Under the pieces are notes generated by a model. That model worked only from the letters and a program-made list of their open reading frames with translations, was not told the DNA's origin and did no database searches. Of a stretch of DNA of 64,000 nucleotides, positions 7,860-15,781 are shown in pieces; positions within the stretch are counted from its first letter, which is position 1; each line of letters starts with the position of its first letter. This DNA comes from Roseiarcus sp036489975 (GTDB taxonomy: Bacteria; Pseudomonadota; Alphaproteobacteria; Rhizobiales; Beijerinckiaceae). A program made the position numbers and the translations under genes. The stretch covers positions 1 through 64,000 of the forward strand of contig DASXES010000063.1 in assembly GCA_036489975.1 (NCBI GenBank). Reading direction: 5' to 3'.

Positions 7860-8228
7860 TCAGGGGGCGGGGCAGAACACCCGGAGCCGGTGCCCGTCCG
7901 GGTCGGCGGTGAGGAAAGTCCGGCCGAAGTCCATCGTGGCCGGCTCCTGCAGGATGGCGGCGCCTTTGCGCCTCTGGTCGGCGCAAAGCGCTTCGACCTC
8001 TTCGGCTGTCGCGACCGCCATCGCCAGTTCCCCGGTGTCCCCGGCGCCGCCTGGGGCGGGCTTGACGTCGCGGCGCGCCCACAAGCCCAGCCTGAGGCCG
8101 GGCGAGAGTTCGAACATGACGAAGTTCGGCGAGGAGCCGAGCGGCTTGCGTTCGAGCAGGCGAGCGTAGAAGGCGGCGCTCCTCTGAGGCTCATCGACGT
8201 AGAGCAGGATGAAATGCGGCATTGGCAT
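7860..8228 (-). CDS. VOC-family (glyoxalase/bleomycin-resistance fold) protein
   Basis: This 122-residue product has a single VOC module, a metal-dependent fold used by glyoxalases, dioxygenases and antibiotic-binding proteins. Features seen are the opening PHFILLYVDEPQRSAAFYARLL, typical of VOC proteins, and a C-terminal FGRTFLTADPDGHRLRVF with the DPDGH block. The substrate is unknown. ATG 8228 follows AGGAG by 7 bases; upstream in-frame codons are not supported. A WYL regulator gene lies upstream on the same strand, a frequent pairing, so it may be that regulator's target. Confidence 0.9.
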   Translation of the reverse strand: MPMPHFILLYVDEPQRSAAFYARLLERKPLGSSPNFVMFELSPGLRLGLWARRDVKPAPGGAGDTGELAMAVATAEEVEALCADQRRKGAAILQEPATMDFGRTFLTADPDGHRLRVFCPAP

Positions 8229-8561
8229 CGGGTCGCTCCTTTCATTGAAGGGAGCACGAGCCTCGCGCGCCGATGTGTCAGGTTCTGTCAGCAGTCTTTT
8301 TCGAGATCCCGTTGATGCGATCGCTCGTCGTCTCCGACGGGCGAGAGGCTCGAAGAAAGATCGACAATTCCTTGCCACGCCTGGGGCGCCGCGATACTGT
8401 TTTTCAGAAACGACCTATGAGTTTAGCCAAGCGCTCTCTATGCGACAGGCTTCGACGTCGAGCAGGAAAAGTGACTCGCTAATGTCGCCGCAAGCTATTG
8501 AAAACGCTCAAAACGGACTCGTAAAGCCTGCTCGGCCGGTTCGTTGTCGGCGAGAGGAGGC
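8229..8561. other. 333-bp intergenic stretch, no gene recognised
   Basis: This lies between the WYL regulator and the VOC gene, both leftward. Open frames across it have composition and residues unlike a real protein and overlap the neighbours antisense. I see no tRNA, clear terminator or known repeat. The promoter of the VOC gene is expected near its left part. Confidence 0.4.
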
Positions 8562-9251
8562 TCACTCCGGCGCGACGCCTTCGCTCAAGCGCCAGTCCTT
8601 GAGCAGGCGCCGCCGTCCGAGCGGATAACGCGCCTCGAGCGCCTGGCACGAGCCGATCCGGTCGGCGCGGAAATGGCGGAACCCCTGCCTCAGTTCGCAC
8701 CAGCCCATGACGACGCGCGCCTCATCGAAATATCCGACCCCGAACGGCCAGATCGTGCGTTTTGTCCTCGCGCCGCGCCCGTCGCAATATTCGAGCACGA
8801 GCTTGCGTTCCGACCGGATCGCGGCGCGGATCGGGGCAAGGTCGAGCGTGGCCGCGTCCGACGCCTTGCCGGGGGGCACGACGAGGGTCGACGTTTCGAT
8901 GTCGTCGCGCAGGCCGGGCGGCAGGACGGCGGAGATCTTGGCGATCGCGTCGCGCGCCGCGCGCGCCAGCGATTCGTCCGTCCGCGCCCCGACCCAGCGC
9001 GCGCCCAGAACGAGCGCCTCGATCTCCTCGCCGCTCAGCATCAGCGGCGGAAGCCAGAAGCCGGGCTTGAGGACATAGCCCAGTCCCGCCTCGCCCTCGA
9101 TCTCCGCTCCTTGCCCTTGCAAGCTCGCTATGTCGCGGTAGAGCGTTCTTAGGGAGACGCCGAGCTCCTCGGCAAGGACGCGGCCGCTAACCGGCCGGCG
9201 CCGTCGCCGGAGCGCCTGCAGAAGCGCAAGAAGCCGCTCCGAGCGCGTCAA
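8562..9251 (-). CDS. YafY-type HTH/WYL-domain transcriptional regulator
   Basis: This 229-residue regulator has an N-terminal HTH_11 domain (RSERLLALLQALRRRRRPVS, then SLRTLYRDIASLQ near 33-45) and a C-terminal WYL domain (about 135-215), here with a FGVGYF/VMGWCELR stretch. WYL domains bind nucleotides or nucleic acids in related proteins; the ligand is unknown here. It lies upstream of a VOC gene on the same strand and may control it or a nearby detoxification function. Confidence 0.93.
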   Translation of the reverse strand: MTRSERLLALLQALRRRRRPVSGRVLAEELGVSLRTLYRDIASLQGQGAEIEGEAGLGYVLKPGFWLPPLMLSGEEIEALVLGARWVGARTDESLARAARDAIAKISAVLPPGLRDDIETSTLVVPPGKASDAATLDLAPIRAAIRSERKLVLEYCDGRGARTKRTIWPFGVGYFDEARVVMGWCELRQGFRHFRADRIGSCQALEARYPLGRRRLLKDWRLSEGVAPE

Positions 9252-9272
9252 TCGCTATCGTCGCTCCAACTA

Positions 9273-10154
9273 TCAGCGCGTCGGCACCGGGTGCTCGCCG
9301 CGGTAGTCGTAGAAGCCGCGCTGAGTCTTCCTGCCGAGCCACCCGGCCTCGACATATTTCACCAGGAGCGGGCACGGGCGGTATTTGGAATCGGCCAGGC
9401 CTTCGTGCAGCACCTGCATGACGGCGAGGCAGGTGTCGAGACCGATGAAGTCGGCGAGCTGCAGCGGCCCCATCGGGTGGTTGGCGCCGAGCCGCATCGC
9501 GGTGTCGATCGCCTCGACCGAGCCCACGCCCTCATAGAGGGTGTACACCGCCTCGTTGATCATCGGCAGCAGAATCCGGTTGACGATGAAGGCGGGGAAA
9601 TCCTCGGACATCGTGGCCGTCTTGCCGAGCCGAATGACGAAGTTCTTCGCGGCCTCGAAAGTCGCATCCTTGGTGGCGATGCCGCGGATCAGTTCGACCA
9701 GCTGCATGCGCGGCACCGGATTCATGAAATGGATGCCGATGAACCGCTCCGGATTGGCGGTCACCGAGGCGAGGCGGGTGATCGAGATCGAGGACGTGTT
9801 GGACGCGACGATCGCGTCGGGCTTGAGAAAGGCGCGCAGCGCGGTGAAAATCTTGCGCTTGACCTCTTCGTTCTCGGAGGCGGCCTCGACAACGAGATCG
9901 CAGTCGCCGAGCTTGTCGAAGGTCGCAGCCACCTGAATGCGGCCGAGGATCGCCTGGCGCTCCGCTTCGTCGATCTGGCCCTTTGACACCTGGCGCGAGA
10001 GGTGACCGTTGATGGTCGCGAGCGCCGCGTTGACCCGCTCCTCGGCGACGTCATTGAAGAAAACGGTCAATCCGGCCTGGGCCGCGACCTCGGCTATGCC
10101 GGCGCCCATCTGGCCGGCGCCGATGACGCCAACCGTCTCGATCTCGAATGTCAT
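9273..10154 (-). CDS. hbd: 3-hydroxybutyryl-CoA dehydrogenase
   Basis: This NAD(P)-dependent enzyme interconverts 3-hydroxybutyryl-CoA and acetoacetyl-CoA in fatty-acid, polyhydroxybutyrate or ethylmalonyl-CoA metabolism. The 293-residue product has the Rossmann motif GAGQMGAGIAEVAAQAG at the N-terminus, NTSSISIT near 115, HFMNPVP near 135 (catalytic His), and a C-terminal helical domain with NRILLPMINEA. ATG 10154 was chosen over a codon 15 bases upstream because it matches the family start. It is third in the etfB-etfA-hbd order, a usual Hyphomicrobiales cluster linking acyl-CoA oxidation to electron transfer flavoprotein. Confidence 0.96.
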   Translation of the reverse strand: MTFEIETVGVIGAGQMGAGIAEVAAQAGLTVFFNDVAEERVNAALATINGHLSRQVSKGQIDEAERQAILGRIQVAATFDKLGDCDLVVEAASENEEVKRKIFTALRAFLKPDAIVASNTSSISITRLASVTANPERFIGIHFMNPVPRMQLVELIRGIATKDATFEAAKNFVIRLGKTATMSEDFPAFIVNRILLPMINEAVYTLYEGVGSVEAIDTAMRLGANHPMGPLQLADFIGLDTCLAVMQVLHEGLADSKYRPCPLLVKYVEAGWLGRKTQRGFYDYRGEHPVPTR

Positions 10155-10254
10155 GTTTTCGTCCAGCAAACAGCAGGCGCCGCGCCGCGATCATAGACGA
10201 GTAGTGACGAGCGTCCAGTCGGACGGCGTGGTTTTCTCATGACTTCGCCGGACC

Positions 10255-11199
10255 TCAGCGTCCGATCTTGGCGAGCTCTGCGGCGAGTTCGGGCAGCGCC
10301 GTGTACAGATCGGCGACGAGACCGTAGTCGGCGACCTGGAAGATGGGCGCCTCCTCGTCCTTGTTGATGGCGACGATGACTTTCGAATCCTTCATCCCCG
10401 CAAGATGCTGAATCGCGCCCGAAATGCCGACCGCGATATAGAGTTCCGGCGCCACGACCTTGCCGGTCTGGCCGACCTGCCAGTCGTTGGGCGCGTAGCC
10501 CGCGTCGACGGCGGCGCGCGAAGCGCCCATCGCCGCGCCGAGCTTGTCGGCGACCGGCTCGATATAGGTCTTGAAGTTCTCCGCCTTCTGCATCGCCCGG
10601 CCGCCCGAGATGATGATCCTAGCCGAGGTCAGTTCCGGTCGATCGGACTTTGCGAGCGCCTCGCCGACGAAGGACGACACAGCCGGATCGGGAGCGGCCG
10701 CGACCGTCTCGATCGGCGCCGAGCCCCCCTGGCCGGTCGCGGTGAAAGAGGCGGTGCGCACCGTCACGACGATCTTCGGATCGGTCGATTCGACGGTCTG
10801 GATCGCGTTGCCGGCGTAGATCGGCCGCTCGAAGGTTTTCGGCCCGATGACCCTGGTGATGTCGGAAACCTGCATCACGTCGAGGAGCGCCGCCGCGCGC
10901 GGCGCAACATTCTTGGCGCTCGCGGTCGACGGCGCGACGATGGCGTCATAGCCGCCAGCGAGCTTGACGATCAGCGCCGCCAGCGGCTCGGCGAGGCCAT
11001 GCGCATAGAGAGAATCGTCCGCCACCAGGACCTTCGCCACGCCCTCAAGTTTGGCCGCCGCCGCGGCCGCGGCGCCGAGGTTTTCGCCGGCGACGAGCAC
11101 GTCGACCGGAGCGCCGAGTTCGAGCGCGGCGGTGAGAGCGCGCGCCGTCGCGTCATTCAATTGGCCGCCCGCGACCTCCGCCAGAAGAAGGGTCATCAT
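10255..11199 (-). CDS. etfA: Electron transfer flavoprotein subunit alpha
   Basis: EtfA is the FAD-binding subunit of ETF, which carries electrons from acyl-CoA and other dehydrogenases to ETF-ubiquinone oxidoreductase. The 314-residue product has the N-terminal ETF domain and the C-terminal FAD-binding domain: SGGRAMQKAENF near 200, then the APNDWQVGQTGKVVAPELYIAVGISG region and INKDEEAPIFQVADYGLVAD near the end. It begins 2 bases after the etfB stop. Two consecutive ATG codons (11199, 11196) are possible starts. Confidence 0.97.
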   Translation of the reverse strand: MMTLLLAEVAGGQLNDATARALTAALELGAPVDVLVAGENLGAAAAAAAKLEGVAKVLVADDSLYAHGLAEPLAALIVKLAGGYDAIVAPSTASAKNVAPRAAALLDVMQVSDITRVIGPKTFERPIYAGNAIQTVESTDPKIVVTVRTASFTATGQGGSAPIETVAAAPDPAVSSFVGEALAKSDRPELTSARIIISGGRAMQKAENFKTYIEPVADKLGAAMGASRAAVDAGYAPNDWQVGQTGKVVAPELYIAVGISGAIQHLAGMKDSKVIVAINKDEEAPIFQVADYGLVADLYTALPELAAELAKIGR

Positions 11200-11201
11200 C
11201 G

Positions 11202-11951
11202 TCAGATCACTCCGGCTTCGTCGTGGAGCTTGGCGACCAGCTCCGCCACCGATTTGACCTTCACTCCGGACTTGCGGCCTGGGGGCTCAACCGTCTTCAG
11301 CACCTTGAGCCGGGGCGACACGTCGACGCCATAGTCGGCCGGCGTCTTCTCCTCGATCGGCTTCTTCTTCGCCTTCATGATGTTGGGGAGCGAGGCGTAG
11401 CGCGGCTCGTTCAGGCGCAAATCCGTGGTGACGATGGCCGGCAGCTTTAACGACACGGTCTGCATGCCGCCGTCGACCTCGCGCGTGACCTCGACCGAAC
11501 CATCGCCGATGACGACCTTGGAGGCGAACGTGCCCTGGCCCCAGCCGGTCAGCGCCCCCAGCATCTGTCCGGTCTGGTTCGAATCATCGTCGATCGCCTG
11601 TTTGCCCATGATCACGAGACCGGGGTGTTCGGCGGCGACGACTCCCTTGATGAGCTTGGCGACGCTGAGCGGTTCGACGAGCGTATCGGTCTTAATGAGA
11701 ATGCCGCGATCAGCGCCCATGGCGAGCGCGGTGCGAATGGTTTCGCTGGCTTGTGGCGGCCCGATCGAGACGATGACCACCTCGCTCGCCTTGCCGGCCT
11801 CCCTCTGCCGCAGAGCCTCCTCGACGGCGATCTCGTCGAACGGATTCATCGACATCTTGACATTGGCGAGCTCGACCCCGGAGCCGTCGGATTTGATGCG
11901 GATCTTGATGTTGTAGTCGACCACCCGTTTGACGGGCACGAGGATCTTCAT
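11202..11951 (-). CDS. etfB: Electron transfer flavoprotein subunit beta
   Basis: EtfB is the AMP-binding partner of EtfA. The 249-residue product starts MKILVPVKRVVDYNIKIR. It has the DDSNQTGQMLGALTGWGQGTFA region near 120 and the recognition-loop signature (VTREVDGG...VTTDLRLNEPRY) near 150-190. ATG 11951 was chosen because it gives the exact family N-terminus; an in-frame extension to 12035 is unsupported. First gene of the leftward etfB-etfA-hbd operon. Its promoter should lie in the divergent 344-bp gap shared with the ABC transporter operon. Confidence 0.97.
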   Translation of the reverse strand: MKILVPVKRVVDYNIKIRIKSDGSGVELANVKMSMNPFDEIAVEEALRQREAGKASEVVIVSIGPPQASETIRTALAMGADRGILIKTDTLVEPLSVAKLIKGVVAAEHPGLVIMGKQAIDDDSNQTGQMLGALTGWGQGTFASKVVIGDGSVEVTREVDGGMQTVSLKLPAIVTTDLRLNEPRYASLPNIMKAKKKPIEEKTPADYGVDVSPRLKVLKTVEPPGRKSGVKVKSVAELVAKLHDEAGVI

Positions 11952-12295
11952 GGGCCGCTGAACTCCTCCCGAACCGGACGCGCATCCAGGCAATTTGAGG
12001 TCGAAACCCCTAATCTCGGCCCCGGCGCAAGTCAAACGCGAGCGAACCTCTGATCTGCGAGGCGTAGAAAAGTTCAGTTGGCGAGTTCAAAACGGCGGCT
12101 ATCCATGCCTGCAAGATATGCAGATCGCTCGGAACCTGGCCGGCGCCGCGCGTTCATGACGGATTCTTCGAGCGCTGGTCGCCGCGCAATTGACAGGATC
12201 GAAATTCTGACGCCAAGTCGAGGCTAGACGGCCGGCGAGAGAAGGGCCAATCGCTGTATGGGGAAGGGCGCACTCATAGAGAGGATCCAAGCAAG
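11952..12295. other. Divergent promoter region, etfB and ABC importer
   Basis: This 344-bp stretch has no gene. It must hold the leftward promoter for etfB-etfA-hbd and the rightward one for the peptide-type ABC operon. A ribosome-binding AGGA precedes the ATG at 12296. I see no palindrome strong enough to name an operator. Confidence 0.5.
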
Positions 12296-13885
12296 ATGAG
12301 CGAACTGGATTATTGGAACGGGCGCCTGCGTCACGGCGCAATTTCGCGTCGTGAGTTCATGGGCCGCGCCGCCGCGCTCGGCGCCTCGAGCGTCGCGATT
12401 TCGGCCATGCTGGCGAGCGGCGAGGCGGCCGCGGCCGAGACGCCAAAAAGCGGCGGCGTTCTGAAGCTTGGCCTTGCGGGCGGCAGCACCACCGACAGCC
12501 TCGATTTCCGCACCACGACCGATTCGGTGCTCATCGACACCAACCATGGGCTATGGAACTGCCTCGCCGAATGGGGTCAGGACGGGAAGCCCCATCCGGA
12601 GCTGGCGGAGAGCTGGGAGGCGAACAACGGCGCCAAGGACTGGGTCCTCAACCTGCGCAAGGGCGTGACCTTCTCGAACGGCAAGGAATTCGTTGCCGAC
12701 GACGCGATCTACTCGCTCAACCTTCACCGTGGCGCCACGAAATCCGGCGGCGCCACTTCAGTGAAGGGCGTCACCGACATCAAGAAGCTCGGCGATCACC
12801 AGATCCAGATCTCCCTCGCCGCTCCGGACGCCGATTTCCCCTATGGCCTCACCGACTATCATCTCATGATGGTTCCGGATGGCTTCAAGGACTGGGCGAA
12901 GCCGGTCGGCACCGGCGCCTTCGTGCTGGAAAACTTCGACCCCGGCGTCCGGATCCGGCTCAAGAAGACGCGGCCCTACTGGAAGGAGGGCAAAGGCCTT
13001 CTCGACGGCGTGGACGTGACCGTCATCAACGACGGCTCGGCGCGTCTCAATGCGCTGATCTCGGGGCAGATGGACGCGATCAACCGGGTCGACCACAAGG
13101 CGGTCGCGCTGCTGTCCAAGACGCCGCGCATCGAGGTCGTGCGCGCGCCGGGCGGCTGGTTCTCGGTATTGGCGATGGAGGTCGACAAGCCGCCTTACGA
13201 CAATCCCGACATCCGAATGGCGTTGATGCTGGCCGCCAACCGCGAGCAGATGCTCAAAGCGTTGTTCAGCGGCTACGGCACGATCGGCAACGACCATCCG
13301 ATACCGCCGACCGACCCATATTTCAACAAGGAGCTGCCGCAGCGCAAATACGATCCCGAAAAAGCGGCGTTCCACTTCAAGAAGGCAGGCGTCGCCGATC
13401 CGAAGATCATCTTCCAGACATCGGACGCCGCCTTCAACGGCGCTGTCGATCAGGGCGAGCTCTTGCAGGCGAGCGCGGCCAAAGCCGGGATCAAGGTCGA
13501 CGTGAAGAAGGAGCCGGCGGACGGCTTCTTCGACAATGTCTGGCTGAAAGCGCCGTTCGTCGGCAGCTACTGGGGCGGACGGCCGGCGGCGACGCAGATG
13601 CTCTCCGTCGCCTTCGAGAAGGGGGCGCCCTGGAACGAGACGCATTGGAACGACGCGCAATTCGAGAAACTGCTCACCGATGCGCGGGGTGAGACCGACG
13701 AGGCCAAGCGCAAGCCCTACATCTGGGAGATGCAGGCCATTCTCAACGAGCGCGGCGGCGCCCTCATCCCGGTGTTCCGCGATTGGCTCGACGCGCATAA
13801 CCAGAAGGTCGGCGGCCATACGCCCCATGGCGGCTATGACATGAACAATGGCTGGATCATGGAGGACGCCTGGCTCAAGTCGTGA
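12296..13885 (+). CDS. ABC transporter substrate-binding protein, family 5 (peptide/nickel type)
   Basis: This is the periplasmic binding protein of a DppA/NikA/OppA-type importer (529 residues). A Tat-type signal peptide is visible: SRREFMGRAAALGASS, then a hydrophobic stretch ending near AAAAETP at residue 48. The mature part has the SBP_bac_5 landmarks ESWEANNGAKDWVLNLRKGV near 105 and GTGAFVLENFDPG near 200. It is the first gene of an operon with two permeases and a fused double ATPase. The ligand could be a peptide, opine, sugar or metal complex; sequence alone does not say. Confidence 0.95.
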   Translation: MSELDYWNGRLRHGAISRREFMGRAAALGASSVAISAMLASGEAAAAETPKSGGVLKLGLAGGSTTDSLDFRTTTDSVLIDTNHGLWNCLAEWGQDGKPHPELAESWEANNGAKDWVLNLRKGVTFSNGKEFVADDAIYSLNLHRGATKSGGATSVKGVTDIKKLGDHQIQISLAAPDADFPYGLTDYHLMMVPDGFKDWAKPVGTGAFVLENFDPGVRIRLKKTRPYWKEGKGLLDGVDVTVINDGSARLNALISGQMDAINRVDHKAVALLSKTPRIEVVRAPGGWFSVLAMEVDKPPYDNPDIRMALMLAANREQMLKALFSGYGTIGNDHPIPPTDPYFNKELPQRKYDPEKAAFHFKKAGVADPKIIFQTSDAAFNGAVDQGELLQASAAKAGIKVDVKKEPADGFFDNVWLKAPFVGSYWGGRPAATQMLSVAFEKGAPWNETHWNDAQFEKLLTDARGETDEAKRKPYIWEMQAILNERGGALIPVFRDWLDAHNQKVGGHTPHGGYDMNNGWIMEDAWLKS

Positions 13886-13974
13886 GCGACAGCGCGATGA
13901 GGCGCGGCGCGGGCGCTTGCCCCGCGCCCTTGCTGATGTGACCCCGATCGGGGTGGAGAAGGAAAGCCGGCGCC

Positions 13975-14922
13975 GTGCTGAAGCTCATCCTTAACCGTCT
14001 TGGCCTCGGCGTCCTCACCCTGTTCGCCGCCTCCGTGCTCATCTTCATCGGCACGGAAATTTTGCCCGGCGACCTCGCCTCCGCCATTCTCCAGAACACC
14101 GCCACGCCTGAGACGCTCGCCAAGCTGCGGCTGGACCTGGGGCTCAACCAGCCCGCCTATATTCGCTTCTTCCAATGGCTGTTCGCCGCGCTGCACGGCG
14201 ATTTCGGCAAGTCGCTCGCCAACAACCGCGACGTCCTCACGGAGATCGCGCCGCGCTTCGCCAATACGATGTTCCTGGCGGTCTATGCGGCGATCGTCGC
14301 CGTGCCGCTCGCGATCGGCCTTGGGCTTATGGCGGCGATCCGGCAGGGCGGCGTCTTCGACCGGCTGGTCAATATCGTGACGCTGATGACGATTTCCGTG
14401 CCGGAGTATTTTCTCGCCTATCTCCTGATCAAATATGTCGCCGTCGAACTCGGCTGGTTTCCGTCGCTGGCGAGCGTCTCGTCCGACACCTCCTTCCTCG
14501 ACCGCCTCTACATCGCGTTCCTGCCGATGCTGACGCTGGTCCTGGTGATTGTCGCCCATATGATGCGAATGACGCGCGCTTCCGTGCTCTCGGTGATGGC
14601 GAGCCCCTATATCGAGATGGCGATCCTCAAGGGCCTCACCAAGTCGCGCATCGTCGTCCGTCACGCGCTGCCGAACGCGCTCGCGCCGATCATCTCCGTC
14701 GTTGCGCTCAACCTCGCCTATCTCATCGTCGGCGTCGTCGTCGTGGAGACCGTGTTCGTCTATCCTGGCCTGGGCCAATTGATGGTCGACGAAGTGTCCA
14801 AGCATGACGTGCCGGTGGTGCAGGCGTGCGGGCTCATCTTCGCCGCCACGTTCATCCTGCTCAACATGATCGCCGACATCCTCGCCATCCTGTCCAATCC
14901 GCGGCTTCGCCAGCCGCGCTGA
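13975..14922 (+). CDS. ABC transporter permease (DppB/OppB type)
   Basis: This 315-residue inner-membrane permease has six predicted helices. The first is VLTLFAASVLIFIGTEILPGD, typical of DppB-like proteins. The BPD_transp_1 coupling segment (EMAILKGLTKSRIVVRHALPNAL) lies near 220. The start is GTG 13975, 89 bases after the binding-protein gene and preceded by GGAGAAGGA. It pairs with the next permease to form the membrane channel. Confidence 0.95.
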   Translation: MLKLILNRLGLGVLTLFAASVLIFIGTEILPGDLASAILQNTATPETLAKLRLDLGLNQPAYIRFFQWLFAALHGDFGKSLANNRDVLTEIAPRFANTMFLAVYAAIVAVPLAIGLGLMAAIRQGGVFDRLVNIVTLMTISVPEYFLAYLLIKYVAVELGWFPSLASVSSDTSFLDRLYIAFLPMLTLVLVIVAHMMRMTRASVLSVMASPYIEMAILKGLTKSRIVVRHALPNALAPIISVVALNLAYLIVGVVVVETVFVYPGLGQLMVDEVSKHDVPVVQACGLIFAATFILLNMIADILAILSNPRLRQPR

Positions 14923-14953
14923 CCGAGTCAGGGGCGGGCCAAGAAGGACCGTC

Positions 14954-15781
14954 ATGCGCATCTGGGGCCATAAACTGAGCGTCACCGCCCAGATCGGGAT
15001 CGTGATCGTTCTCATCAACCTCTTTGTGGCCCTGTTCGCGCCGCTCATTGCGCCCTTCGACCAGACGACGCCGCTCGGCGACGCCTGGGCCGACCCGAGC
15101 GCCGAGCATTGGCTCGGGCTCGACAATCTCGGCCGCGACCTCCTGAGCCGCTTGATCTATGGCGCGCGCATGTCGATCGGACTGGCGCTCGTGATCACGG
15201 CGCTTTCGTTCCTGATCGGCGTCATTTCCGGCTTCGCCGCGGCGGTTGCGGGAGGCTGGATCGACCAGCTGCTGTCGCGTCTCGTCGATCTCCTGTTGTC
15301 GATGCCCACATTGATTTTCGCGTTCGTGATCCTGTCGGTTCTCGGCTCGGCGCTGCCGGTCCTCATCGTCACCATCGCCGTACTCGATTCGACCAAGGTG
15401 TTCCGACTGGCGAGGTCCGTCGCGGTGAACATCGTCAGCCTCGAGTTCGTCGAGGCCGCCCGCCTGCGCGGCGAGGGCTGGTGGTGGATCGTGTCCAGGG
15501 AGGTGCTGCCCAACGCGATTCCTCCCCTGACGGCGGAGTTCGGCTTGCGCTTCTGCTTCACCTTTCTCTTTATCGCGGCCTTGAGCTTTCTCGGGCTCGG
15601 CGTGCAGCCGCCGGACGCCGACTGGGGCAGCATGGTCAAGGACTACCGGGACATGATCAATTTCGGCTCCGCCGCGCCGCTCTATCCCGCAGCCGCAATC
15701 GCGATTCTGACCATCGGCGTCAACTTCATCGTCGACTGGATGCTTTCGATCCATTCCCGAGGCCAGGGAGAAGGCGCATGA
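14954..15781 (+). CDS. ABC transporter permease (DppC/OppC type)
   Basis: This 275-residue permease is the DppC-like partner. It shows an N-terminal helix and then LGLDNLGRDLLSRLIYGARMS near 55-75, the standard DppC box. The coupling segment (EAARLRGEGWWWIVSREVLPNAIPP) is near 165. Its stop overlaps the ATG of the ATPase gene (ATGA), so the two are translationally coupled. Located in the inner membrane. Confidence 0.95.
   Translation: MRIWGHKLSVTAQIGIVIVLINLFVALFAPLIAPFDQTTPLGDAWADPSAEHWLGLDNLGRDLLSRLIYGARMSIGLALVITALSFLIGVISGFAAAVAGGWIDQLLSRLVDLLLSMPTLIFAFVILSVLGSALPVLIVTIAVLDSTKVFRLARSVAVNIVSLEFVEAARLRGEGWWWIVSREVLPNAIPPLTAEFGLRFCFTFLFIAALSFLGLGVQPPDADWGSMVKDYRDMINFGSAAPLYPAAAIAILTIGVNFIVDWMLSIHSRGQGEGA

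Noticed and set aside
8209..8628. Rightward 139-codon frame between the VOC and WYL genes
   Set aside because: Composition is Arg/Ser-rich, it overlaps both real genes antisense, and it has no conserved features.
15109..15777. N-terminal extension of the double ABC ATPase
   Set aside because: It is an Arg/Pro-rich shadow of the permease gene; ATG 15778 overlaps the permease stop as usual.
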